Positions 36,401 through 47,139 of a stretch of DNA of 64,000 nt are shown piece after piece; position 1 is the first letter of the stretch, and the number at the start of each line of letters is the position of its first letter. This stretch comes from Trichosporon coremiiforme (Eukaryota > Basidiomycota > Tremellomycetes > Trichosporonales > Trichosporonaceae). Below the pieces are notes generated by a model. That model ran no database searches, was not told the origin of the DNA, and worked only from the letters and a program-made list of their open reading frames with translations. The DNA lies in NCBI GenBank assembly GCA_039545355.1, contig BCJJ01000012.1, positions 389,067 through 453,066 of the forward strand. Direction: 5' to 3'. A program made the translations under genes and the position numbers.

Positions 36401-37491
36401 GACTCCCAGCCAGAAGAATAAGAAGAATGGGCCAGACCATGCCCGTGTCTGGGTTCAGCTGTCTTCAACGGTACGCGAGCTCACCCTTCTCTGCCTGACA
36501 GCAGTCGGCCTGCCCTTCTAGCGTATCCGTCGGCTGACCTGGCATCATCCCGCTCGGTCCGCGCACGTCGAGACTGCGTCTCAGCTTGGAAAAAGAGCGG
36601 ACAGCTTACAGACATCTCTCCGGGGTCTGCTGTCAGCTATTCCTCGAAGAGTTGCGAGCTCACCTTCTCCACCTCGTGTCACGAGCAGAAACGGCCTGCT
36701 ATCAGCCATCTCAGCAAGCGTCGATTGTAGCTCACGCGTGGGGTCGGTGAGACCGGCTCTGCACCTGACTCCCTGTCGTCGCTGGGTCTCAGAAGCTTTT
36801 GCCACGCATTCAAGCCCCGGTACAGTACACCTGGGTCGTCAGCTCAATTCAACCTTGCTGCTCAGTTCACTGGTCAGCAGCTTGCAACACCTCGCCACAG
36901 CTCACGTACAGGTCTGGAGTCAGCTCGTCCACAAGGTGGTGAGCTCACCACTCCTACACGACTGTGGCTAGCTGCACGCATTGGCAAAGAGAGCTCACGA
37001 GGACAGCACTGAACGCAGAGTCTGGGGTCAGCTGGGTCTGTGCGCACTAGTGTACTCCTGCTCCTAACTCGTTGCGCCCGCTTCCGCTTCTGCTGTCTGC
37101 GCTCCGTCTGCGCCCCGACTGCGCCCCGTCGGAGCTGCGTTTCAGCTTCCTATCCCGCCAACAGCTCACCACCCCTCGCTTCGGACTCATGTCACAGTCA
37201 AGGCTGGTGGTCAGCTACCTTGCGGACTCATCCTAGCTCACCCCAAGGACACCGGGGCTGAGAGTCAGCTTCACGCAACTCCGTAGGCGGCAAGCTCACG
37301 ACCACCTCTCGTCAGCTTCCAGTTCGCCCGCTAGCTCACCCCTCATTCGATCAAGTAGCGCGGGCTGAGTCTCAGCTTTCCAAAACACTCTCAGCTCACT
37401 TTAAGAGGACTGGGGTCAGCTTCGCTATGGTCTGTGAAGCTCACTGGGTACGCCCGGAGTCAGCTTGCAATACTGGGGCCATTGAGCTCAC
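33487..37491 (-). other. Array A: about 40 ultrashort intron-like units (candidate hyper-intronised gene)
   Basis: Read on the reverse strand, this 4-kb region is a succession of units of about 33-42 nt starting GTGAGCT, GTAAGCT or close variants, with AGCTGAC (or AGCTAAC, AGCTGAA) 3-8 nt before a terminal CAG. Clear examples are 36131-36165 (35 nt), 36171-36204 (34), 36206-36242 (37), 36281-36315 (35), 36320-36355 (36) and 37365-37399 (35). The pieces between them are short: 36166-36170 (5 nt), 36205 (1 nt), 36243-36280 (38 nt), 36316-36319 (4 nt), 36356 (1 nt), 37340-37364 (25 nt). Interiors of the units are not alike, so this is not a simple tandem repeat. Removing units between about 37,409 and 35,850 leaves one frame open for roughly 190 codons along one chosen path. 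I recognise no protein family. A non-coding spliced transcript is the alternative. Confidence 0.75.
34810..35225 (-). other. Unit-free stretch inside array A
   Basis: About 400 nt in the middle of array A lack the GTGAGCT/AGCTGAC pattern. On the reverse strand it holds a 63-codon frame (34881-35072) and a partly overlapping 66-codon frame (34852-35052), neither with a recognisable domain. It could be a long internal exon or a boundary between two transcripts. Confidence 0.35.
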
Positions 37492-37747
37492 CTCTCTCTC
37501 TACCATAGGTGCAAGCGCGTTGTTGCTCTGCGAGGTTGTGTCGAAGCTGTGTCGTGGAGTGTGCGTCACTGACATCTTATCTTGCCTCCACACAACACTC
37601 AACTTTGCCCCCACCCGCCGATCATACTGAGACACGGCCCTCCTCCCCTTCCTCCAGAGTTAGTCCAACAGTGGGTCAGTAGCTGCACAGCGCTCGCTCC
37701 GCTCGCCAGGTCCAAGATACACTAAGCATTATCATACAACAAACAAT

Positions 37748-39468
37748 CTATAGCTTAACCCTCTTCCACGGCCACAGTCTCCTGGGCCAGCCAGAGCCCT
37801 CGCCTTCGGGCTGTACCTCGTCCCCATGATGGGACGGCTCCCTTCGATGTCGCTCGCCGGGGGGGTGGTTCGTCGGATGAGCACCCTCCCCACTCTCTCC
37901 ACCAGCCAACTCTCTACCAGCAACGGCCGCGACGGCCGCCGTCGCTGCCGAGGTGGCACCGACAGCCGAGGCGATAGCGGCAGCCGACGCAGCGGCGCTG
38001 GCTCCTCGCAGAGACAACGGACTCGAGGCATGTCCCTCTGGTCCTTCAGACTGAGATCGTGCTCGTCGCAACTGAACTCCCTCACCACCACTGAGCGAGT
38101 TGGAGCGCAGCGCAAAGCCGGGGGACGCGGCGCCAATACCGAACGCGAAACCGGCGGGGGCGCGCTGATACTCGTGCAGCGTGCCGTACCTCGACCTCCT
38201 CCTGTGCGTAGGCGAGGGCGGGGGTTCATACGCTGCCACATAAGTGTATGATTCGGGGGATCGCACGAGCTCCTCGTGCTCGGTGCACTCTGGCTCGTCG
38301 CAGAGCGCCTCCTCCTCCCATTCGTCGGCGAAGGTGCCGACCTCGACGCCCTCGGGCTGCGCATTGGACACGGCCCACACGCCCACGAGGAGCACGGCCG
38401 TTCCAAGTGTGACGAGGACGATTTGGTGTGCCGACAAACGCCCGAATTGGTCGTAGAACACGAGCCCGTCGAAGATGGACGCCAGATTGTAGAAACAGAA
38501 CGCTAGGGGACAGACGAGGGCCGGTGAAGCAAAGGTTAAGGAGTAGTTGAGGTAGACTAGTTGCAGAACTGCGGCTGTGGCCAGCCCGAGGACGAGGAAC
38601 CACGTCTGCGGACGCGTGAACTCGTTTGAGCCCTTGCCCGTGCGCCAGTACTCGATTGTGGTGATTACAAGCTCGACGGCGGCCTTGGCGAGCACGAGGC
38701 AGAGGCCAGAGAGCGTGCCCGAGGCAGCGGCGAAGGCGAGTCCGACGAGCGTGCGCGTGCGGTTGACGCGCTCCTCGGTCGGTGTCGAGAAGTGCACGGC
38801 CTTCTGGACCGGCGCCTCGCCCCCCCTCGCGAGCGGAATGAGGGGTTCGGTCGTGTCGCTCTCTATAGCGAGCTTGACGCCCTTATCCCTCGTGCGCCAC
38901 GCGACGACGTGCGCGCCGACTAGCGTGACCGTGACAGCGAGACAGACGAGGGTGAAGAACACGACGAACGGCTCGCGCGCCCAGAGCCGGAGCAGATCGT
39001 CCAGACTGTGGTTCTCGTCGGGCACGACGCCAAACACGGCGATGAGCACCGCCCCCGTCGCGATGAGCACCGTACCGGCCATCATGGCGTTGGAGAAGCC
39101 CTCGCCGAGGAGGAAGTGCGCGAGCAGACTGTTCCAGAGCAGGGAAACACCGCCGAGCGGCGCGAGCACCACAATCGGCAACGCGCCGATCTGGAACACG
39201 GACCCGAATACGTTCGAACTGATGTAGATTAGGAAACCGATGATCCAGAGCGGACGGCGGAGGGCGCGGACGCGCTCCTCGGGCGGCTTGAGCTCGTCCT
39301 GGACATGCGACTTGCGCTGGATCGTGAGGCCTGAAAGTCAGCTACGGCGTTGAACGACGAGCAGCTGGAGGAAAAAAGGGGGGGGGGGATGGGACGGTAC
39401 GCACCGAGCGACTGGATGAAGGAACACGTCAAACCGACGACAATGGCCGCCGCGACGGGGATGCCCAT
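37748..39468 (-). CDS. NIPA-family magnesium/cation transporter
   Basis: Exon 1 (39405-39468) and exon 2 (37748-39330) join in phase 1 over a 74-bp intron that contains a long poly-G/C run, giving 548 residues. Splicing creates the typical start MGIPVAAAIVVGLTCSFIQS followed by LGLTIQRKSH, the conserved first helix and basic loop of NIPA (DUF803) proteins. About nine membrane helices follow, with SNVFGSVFQIGALPIVVLAP (the second helix) and later YDQFGRLSAHQIVLVTLGTA well conserved in the family. The last 200 residues are Ser/Arg/Ala-rich, disordered and cytoplasmic. Family members move Mg2+ or other divalent cations at the plasma membrane or endosomes. The stop lies about 255 bp upstream, on the same strand, of the first unit of array A. 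Confidence 0.88.
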
Positions 39469-40276
39469 GGCGAGCGAGCGGAGCGAGCTGCAAGAGTCTG
39501 CGCCGGTGTTGACCTAGCTTGGTGCCAGTGTTGAGAAGCGGAAAATCGTGTCGAGCCGGCTGGAGTCGAGGTCGGTGCGTGGGGCGAGCTGGCGCAGCAA
39601 GCGGCGGCGGGACAACGCGATCCGGGCGGGCCGGCAAGTGATCGAGGGCGCAGCGGCGGCAGGCAAACAATACAGCGGAGAGTCCTTAGCAGAGTAGGAG
39701 TAGACGCGTGCAAGAAGGGGTCGGGTCGGAGTCGTATACAGAGTCGTTAAGGAGTGAGATAGAGTAATGGAGCAAAGTCAGGCTGCCGTCGTGGCCGGCA
39801 GAGATGAAGCAAGGTGAAGCAAGGAGGCAAGCTGGCGGGCCAAAGTTACCCGTTTCAAGTGCGGTGAGGTGGCATGTTCAGGCACGGAACCCGTTACAGA
39901 ATTAGGGTGGCGACAAGGTTGCGTGGAGTGGGGCAGAGGAATCGACTGCGGTGCTTTGCTGCGGTGGCGAGACTTGTCAAACCCAGGGCTGCAACCATCC
40001 CACTGCATCGTGGCGATGGCTTGGCTGGAGACATCACAAGACACCGCGGCCTGACCCGCCCCAACTTCACGTTACACTCGAATCTCTCCGATCGATTAGG
40101 TGGTTCACTGACGTTACACCTTAGCACGCTTCCAAGGTTGCTTTTGGCAGCCGCGTTCAAGAGTCGCATTAAATACTCGTACACTTCCTACGCGTTACAC
40201 TCTACGTCGGTCTACTGTGACTGACTGCCCGCTGCGCCGCAGCACCCGTCGAACGTGGTCCGCGAGCGCACGGCCG
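39469..40276. other. Intergenic region, NIPA promoter side
   Basis: About 800 bp between the NIPA start and the stop of the disordered-protein gene, both on the reverse strand. No gene seen; short open frames on both strands have no recognisable content. Confidence 0.55.
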
Positions 40277-43200
40277 CTAAGCATTCTTCTTCTTCTTACT
40301 CCGCGTATTTTTCGCCGGCTCAGGAACCGGCTCCTCGCCATCGTAAAACACAGCCGTGACCGTGATCTTCTGTCTCTTGAGCTTTTCCACGGGCCGATCA
40401 ACAGCGTTTCCATTGCGGTCGAGCTGGATCTGCGCCCCTTGCTTCAGCGCACTGCGGACGGGCTCCTCGCTCGCTGTCCGGCGCGTGTCCTGGCTATCGT
40501 GTCCCGCTTCGGCGCTGCGTGTACGGAGCGTGCGCGGCGCCTCGCCCAGCCCGCCCCGGAACACAGTCAGCGCCCTGTCCCAGCGCACATTGCGCTCGTC
40601 GTCGGACAGGTCGCGTTTCCGCTTCTTGGGCGTCTTCCAGTCGCCTTCGTCGCCTGGCGCCGAGTCCAAGGTGACTTTCTCAATGACGGGAATCTCGTCC
40701 TCTGACGAGCTGGCCCCGTCGCTGCCCCGATTTCGCCTCCGGGCACGCGCGTTGCGCTCGGCTTTCTGCTCTTCCTCCTCCTTCTCGGCCAGGGTGCGGA
40801 CGCTGCCTGTCGGACTCGGCGGCCGGGGCCCGGGCACGCGCACAATCTGCCTGTCGATCGCGCAGAAGTAGACCTGGTTCCTCATCGTGTTGCGCTGCGT
40901 TTGCGTCTTCAGCTCCTTCTCAGAGAGACCGGGGGCGATCGACGGCGTCACGGCCGCTTTCGTGGGAACTGGGGCCTGGACCAGCCGTTCCACGGGCTTG
41001 GGCGTGCGGCGCGGGCGGCCTGAGGCGGACACTGGGGTCGATGGCTCGGGAACAGGGGCCGGCTGAGCCGGGGGCGAGGAAGTTTTCTCCTTCCGCGGCT
41101 TCTCCTTCTTCTTCTCCCCCTCAGGCTCGGGCTCGGAGGTCTTCGCTTCGACATGTCCGTTCACCTCGCTGGATGAACCGTTGGGCTCGGAAGGAGAGTC
41201 TGTGTGTCCAGGAGCAGATTCAGATGCAGGCGCGGCAGCGGGGGCTTCGGAACATTCCTCTGTGTCTGTCGGCTCCTTATCGAGCGCTTCGTTTGCAGCT
41301 GGAGGCCTCTCCCTCGGTGCATCCTTAGAGCCCGAGGAGCTTGAGTCCGATCCCTCAGAGGGGTCGTCCGAGTCCCTCTGCACAAGAACGGTCGGCACAG
41401 TGGAGCTCTTCGTCGGCGATGGCTGGCGCAGCGTTCCCGCCAGCGTTCCTGTTCGACTCGCTCCTCCGAGACGGAACGAGCGCTGTGGGGTCGGCGTTGG
41501 TCCAGCGCCGGGGCGGGTGGGCCGGCCGAGGGAGAAACCGGGAGAGCGAGGCGTAAAGTGAGTAACGGGGGAGCGGGGAGCGAACTGCGCCACGGGAGAT
41601 CGCGGCGGGGCGACAGAGAACTCGGCGGTGAACGACTGCCCGCCGCTTGTGGCGTAGACGAGGGAGCCCGAGCTGGGGTCACGTACAAGGCGGGCCGCGG
41701 GACCGAGTGTCGGGCGGGCACCGACGCCGACGGCGACTGGTCGTGTCCGGACAGATGCAGGCTGCTCGTAGGCGTGCTTCATCCGCACGGGCGTTTCAGT
41801 AGGGCGGACGGGTACCATGGCCGATGAGCGGCCTACGGCCGAGACTGGCACGGTGGTACGGGACGGAACAGTCGTCGCTGTTCGCCTCGCGGCGGCAAGT
41901 GGCGGCCGGGCGACAGGCGCGGTCTTAGCGGCCGTCGACGCCGTGGGTCGGCTCAAGCTCGATTCCAATCGTTTCTTAGCGGTAGGAATCGCTGATGTCG
42001 GCCGGGGTAAGCCCGAAGTCGTAAGCGCCTTCTTAAGGACCTTCTTTGTTGGCGAAATCTTGATCGATTCTGCCAGACCCTTGACCGGCTGCTGGACCGG
42101 TCTCCGCGGCGTCGGAGCGACAGTGGTGCTGTTCGCCATCGACGTGGAGGCGTTTTGTGCCCGAGGTAATCCGAATCCGGCACACTTCGCCTTGAAGATC
42201 GTGTCCAGCTCGCTGCGAATGACCTGCGCGCGCTCCTTCGTCTCGACCTCTTCCTTCGTCGGCGTCGGTGGCCGGTTCTCCGACTTGGACGACGTGCGGA
42301 TGTGGCTCGACTTCAGTATCCGGCTCGGACGCTGGCTGGGCGGTAACGCCTCGTACACTCGTTGCCGTGCTTCCGGCGTGATGACTGCGATCGGGACAGG
42401 CTTCTGTCTCGGCGCCGGTGAGTGGACTGGGGTGTCGATGGAGGGAAGGGCAAAGTCGCTCGAGTGCTCGGGAACGGAGAACGCATCGTGGCTCGAGGGC
42501 GCGAGCCCACGGACTGGGGTGTGTTTCGGCGACGGGACAGAGAAGACGGGAATCTGGACTGGCCCGCGGGCCTTCGGCGAGTCGATGTCTGAGACGAACG
42601 AAGTCTCAGACCCCGCGACCGATACGTCCGATACTCGTGCGAGAGCTCGTGGGGCTGGCTTCAATGTTGAGCGACGCAAATCCTCCACCTCTAAGCCTCC
42701 CAGCGCCTTTAACGGTGTCGCTAATCCGAAGATCTGCTCATCTTGCTCCTCAGCGGGAGACTCGGCGAGGCTGACGATCAGGGGATGCACCTCTGTGCTG
42801 TCTGTAGCAGCAGCCGCCTCCGGCTTCTCTACCGTTTCAGCAACATCTGCCTCTGGCGTTTGCACAGAAGTCTCGAAAGCAGCCGAGGGCAACGTGGAGG
42901 CGGTCGACCTGAAACTGCTGTCACCACTCTCCGAGTCGCTACTTCCGAGAAGGTCCGCGGTCGACTCCATCGGCCGAAGGTCGTGACCGAGTTCTGGGTC
43001 GTCGACATCCAGGATGTTGAGCCCTCCGAGATCAAGCTGCAGTGATGAATCTGATTTGTCAGCTTAACCCGGACGTCGATCAGCTACTCACCCAGATCGA
43101 TAAGCTGGGCTTCCCGCATGCCAAGCGTCAAAGCGGCGGTTGGCTCAGGCTCGTCGGGAATGTACTCTGGCTCGGGAGTGTAGTCGAGAGGTTCGGGGAT

Positions 43201-43815
43201 GTCGGTGTTCTCCTTGTCAAAGTCAGATTCTAACGAGGTGTCGCCGTGATTGAAGATGTCGAGATCGAGGCTGGAACTGGTCGAGGCAGGCGAGACATCC
43301 GCCGTCGTGATCAGCGATGTCGTCATGTCCAGTATGTTCGGTGACGGCTCGTTGCTGCCCTCGGGACTGGGCGAAGCCTGCGCCCCCGTCTCTGGTGGAT
43401 CTTTCTCATAGAAGTTGCCCTCCCACACCTTCTCCGCTGGCGAGACCTCGGGGTGTGCGAGGAGCAGCGTCTTGCGGCGCAGGAACTCGCGCGAGTCCCG
43501 CTTCTTCACCCGCTTCATGGCTGGTGAGCGAGTGGGGGAAGATCCCGAGGCAGCTGTTAAAGCCAGGTCGCGGGATGCTGGAGACGGAGGAATAGTCTTG
43601 GACAGCGAAGCGACAATCTTGCGCTCGATCGCCTTCGGCGTGCCGAAGAAGACACCGGCTTCGTCATCGGACGACGAGAAGCCGAGGTCCGAGAACGTGA
43701 CGTCGGCTACAGCGTGGTCGCCCAAGGAGTCATCGTCACCTAACATCAACAAGCGTGCCGGAGCCGGCGACTCGATAGCTGCCCGGGCAGGCATGTCGGT
43801 TCGGCGGTTGGGCAA
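40277..43815 (-). CDS. Large disordered Ser/Pro-rich protein of unknown function
   Basis: Exon 1 (43092-43815) and exon 2 (40277-43050) join in phase 1 over a 41-nt intron with an AAGCTGAC branch site and TCAG acceptor, giving 1165 residues. The acceptor at 43051-43053 was chosen because the next CAG downstream brings a stop. The protein is almost wholly low-complexity, rich in Ser, Pro, Thr and Ala, with many SP/TP sites. Islands of likely conserved sequence are FFGTPKAIERKIVASLSKTI, KKRDSREFLRRKTLLLAHPE and NQVYFCAIDRQIVRVPGPRP. Basic patches (KTPKKRKRD, RSKKKKNA at the C terminus) look like nuclear localisation signals. A nuclear, CDK-regulated chromatin or mitotic factor is plausible, but I recognise no family. 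Confidence 0.82.
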
Positions 43816-44791
43816 CGGCCCCAGGTGGAGCTAGGGTGGACCTGGTGTCGCTGGCGAGGGGGTGTCGACAATGGCGAGCAAGGGACGAGTTGCGATCCGG
43901 TATAAGTCGTCCTCTTGGTGTGTACAGGCGAACAGAAGCTGGGGTGATGTGTGCAGGAGATGCAAGGTGGAGTTTGAGACAGGATGATGTAGCTGATCGA
44001 GTTACCTCTCTGTTGTTTACTTGGCTTAGCGCCTGAACTTGTTGTTGTGATGGCGAGTTACGTAAAGATGTTATGGGGCGGCCACGTGGGAGGTAACACG
44101 GAGTGAACAGTCATCTCCGCTGTGCATCGATCCACGGAATCGATGGTGGCGGTGAGAGGCGGAGGCAAAAAAGACGCGCTTGAATGAATGACCCTGAGAA
44201 AGACCTGAGACGCGTGAGACTCTTGTGAGGCGTGAGTGATAGATCAGGGAGGTGGGGCAGAACACTAGAGGACGCAGCAAGCTATCACGGGTGGACAGTG
44301 GCATCTAGCCGGAGACATAAACACAGCGAGCTTGTGTTCACTCATGCAGAAGAGACAGACAAAGGCATACATGTTGAGGACTTGGATGTCACTCCTCTGC
44401 TCGCGCGAGCTAAGGTCGTCCGAGCTTCCTTGTCGTGCAGGCTTTATGGTGCCACGGAAGAAGACGATGAATGCAAAGTAACCGGGACATTGGTCAATTG
44501 CAGACTCAGCAAAGTCCATTGACCGCATGCTCCTCAACTGTTTAGGTTTGACTCATGAGTGCAAGTGACCCAGAGCTCAGGTACCACATACTCATTCCCC
44601 TTCCAGACGCCGGAGGTCTCGCCGAAGAGGCGAGGCCAGGAAATTGTCGATATGGCAGCGGATGAACCGATCTCGGCGCTCTTGGTCGCAGCGCAGCCGC
44701 GAAGTCGTAACTGGAATACTGCGAAGTGGGAAACACCGCCAACTCTATGCATAGCGTTAGTCACATGTAGGGGTGGTCTGGCAGGCACCCG

Positions 44792-44818
44792 GTCGGGTTG
44801 GTCGGGTTGGTCGGGTTG
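44792..44818. repeat. Nonamer tandem repeat GTCGGGTTG x3
   Basis: Three perfect copies of GTCGGGTTG in intergenic DNA. Confidence 0.95.
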
Positions 44819-45843
44819 GGACACGGTATGCACGGGTGGCGGAGACTAGGACGATGACGAGATTCGGATGCGATGACAACGACCCAAGGTGCCTCGGAGA
44901 TCCGAGATGCAGTGACGAACGGGGCAAAGTGAGCAATGAGAGGCCGCCGGACAGGGATCGGTAGTTGGAGTGGTCCGATGGATCGATGAGCTCCGCATGC
45001 GACCGGTTGCCAGGACGAGGTAGAAGTCTCAGCTGGTCAGGACGAGGATGAATCTTGACCTCTCGAGTCGTCCGGCTTCAGGTTCAATGATCAGGGCCAG
45101 CAGGGATTCAGTGTCAAAGGCAGATGGCACGGGGCTCACCGCTCACAGAGTGACTTCACACGTTCAGTCAGTGCTCGCTGTCTGCCTCTCGGGTTTCGCT
45201 CGTATGATGCGCTGAATGAACATGAGAGAGAGCGGGAGTTATCGAGCGCCCCACCAGCAGAAATCGTCGACTGAAGCGAGGAATGAATGAGGGTGGGACA
45301 GATACCCATGTTCTCACAGCCGCCACAGCGAATGCGGCGGGCCGATTCATGGTGAGCATTTCTGGGTTCTCCCAGTACCCCAGTACCAGGCGGTAGATTA
45401 GAGATCTGGGCAGCTGGGGTGGTGGGAGGATTGAGATGACTCAATAGTGGGTAGAGTGAACACGGTGGAGGAAGGAGCCTTAGGAGAGCCGGACCAGGGC
45501 GGCGGCAGGGCAGCATTACGTTGCGCCAGATGTAATCTAGTGTTTCATGTCGTCGACTGGTCGTCGTCTCGAGCGTCCGTCCGATGTGAACAAACTCACG
45601 AACGAATGCTTGGAATGATCTGCGGATCGGACACGAGCACCGCTGCGCGATCCGCTCGAGTGTCCAGGCTGCCGGAGAGTTGGTCGGCAAGCAAACTCGT
45701 CGACTGGTGGATTTGACTGGGCCGTAGAGGACCGAGCATGGGCCACTCGCAGGACACGCGACACGGGCGTCGAGCTGTCGAGGTGGCAACGGGCCACGGG
45801 CCCTCTGGTGCAGGATGGGTGGAGGATGCACACAGCGTACACA

Positions 45844-45865
45844 GCCATGCAGCCATGCAGCCATG
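45844..45865. repeat. Octamer tandem repeat GCCATGCA, about 2.75 copies
   Basis: Nearly three copies of an eight-base unit in intergenic DNA. It is one of four octamer repeats in the window. Confidence 0.85.
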
Positions 45866-46080
45866 AGCAATGCGCCCATGCACGTTAGGTCGAGGGAGCC
45901 GGTGAGCTGTGAGCGGTGAGGAAGTCGCGGGCAACGAGGAGAGAGCTAGAGAGATGGATGCAGCGTGCGTTGGACAGGGAGACTGAAGTAGATGGTGCGC
46001 TGGAACCCTTGCAGAGTCGTGGACAGAGTCCTTAGACCCTAGGCTAACGCTTAGGCGGAGTGTTGCATGAGTGCATAGAG

Positions 46081-46102
46081 AGCCAGAGAGCCAGAGAGCC
46101 AG
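46081..46102. repeat. Octamer tandem repeat AGCCAGAG, about 2.75 copies
   Basis: Nearly three copies of AGCCAGAG. A further short direct repeat (TCCTGGCG) follows at about 46,135-46,155. Confidence 0.85.
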
Positions 46103-47139
46103 AATGCCGGTGTTCCTCTGAGAGGTCGCAAGTCCTGGCGTCCTGGCGTCCTGGCCACCCTTTGACCCTTCCCTGGACCTGGGCCGTACCGCGGTCAGAG
46201 CCTGTCTGCTGTCTGGAAACCCGAGGCCGCCTGAGCCTGAGCCTGAGCTGGCCTGCGTGCGCCGCCTACTGCCTGCTGCCTGCCTCCTTTGCTACCAACG
46301 ACCCATTCTCACCGTGTGCGTCTCTCTGCCTACCAAGTCATCCTGTCCGACACTGACACCGTAAACCCACCTCCGTTGTTGCATCCCCGTCTGCAACCCT
46401 CATCGTCCTCCTCCTCTTCTTCGTCTCCCGGTCTCCCCCGTCTCCGCCAGCACCAGAGTCACCGGCCAACTCATACATACCGTCGGTTCCCACCCACTCC
46501 TACTATACTCGGCCAAGCCAGCCCATACTCAACCCACTCGATCAGCGCATCCCAGCCTACCTTCCCTTCGTCCAATCACTCGCACTCTGGTCCTCTGCCT
46601 GCTGGGGTCCCATCCCTAACCTCCAACCTCTACCACGCGTCGCATCCTGTCCGCCCAGTCGCCCACTCTCACTCATCCACTGCATTCACTCTCAACGCGC
46701 GACCACTCTATCAAAGTCCAACACATCCACGTACATTGACGACACCTATACCCCCCCTCGCCTCGCCTTTTGTTTAAACACTACTCGTCCTAAACTTCAC
46801 CGGCACTAGACGCGTTCTCATACCAAGCACTCTCCTCGCATCGCTCTTCCCTCTGCGCCTCGCCATTCACCAGCTCTTTGGTTCCAGTGCGTATCGCCTC
46901 TCCTTCTTGTTCCCAGCTCGCCCTTCTTCTTAAACACTGCACTGGTGTCACCTCCCTCTCGTCCCACTCAAACGGCGTGTCGCGACAATCTTCGGCCCAG
47001 CTGAGATCTGCCTTGCGCGCTGGCGTTGTGACAGACACTGAGAAGCCGATCCCACACCTCACCATCTTGCTTCTTCGGCGCGCTGACTTGTCTCTCCAGC
47101 CCTCTCCATGACAGACCGCCAGTAAACAGAACACGCGTT

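Larger units (their letters stand above)
43816..47139. other. Long intergenic region before the Pom1-like kinase
   Basis: About 3.3 kb without a firmly supported gene. Two consecutive forward frames, 44232-44522 (96 codons) and 44559-44849 (96 codons), could be small genes but have no recognisable domains. From 46,280 to 47,130 the forward strand is CT-rich and purine-poor, as expected for a long promoter and 5' leader of the kinase gene. Tandem repeats lie at 44792-44818, 45844-45865 and 46081-46102, and CACGTG at 44083-44088. Confidence 0.5.

Noticed and set aside
33487..37491. CRISPR-like array
   Set aside because: The shared motifs are only about seven bases at each unit end, spacing varies, and the host is a eukaryote; the motifs are splice signals.
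46289..46777. 162-codon forward frame upstream of the kinase
   Set aside because: The Ser/Pro/Thr/His-rich translation is what a CT-rich leader gives by chance; the kinase start at 47140 is in a separate frame segment.
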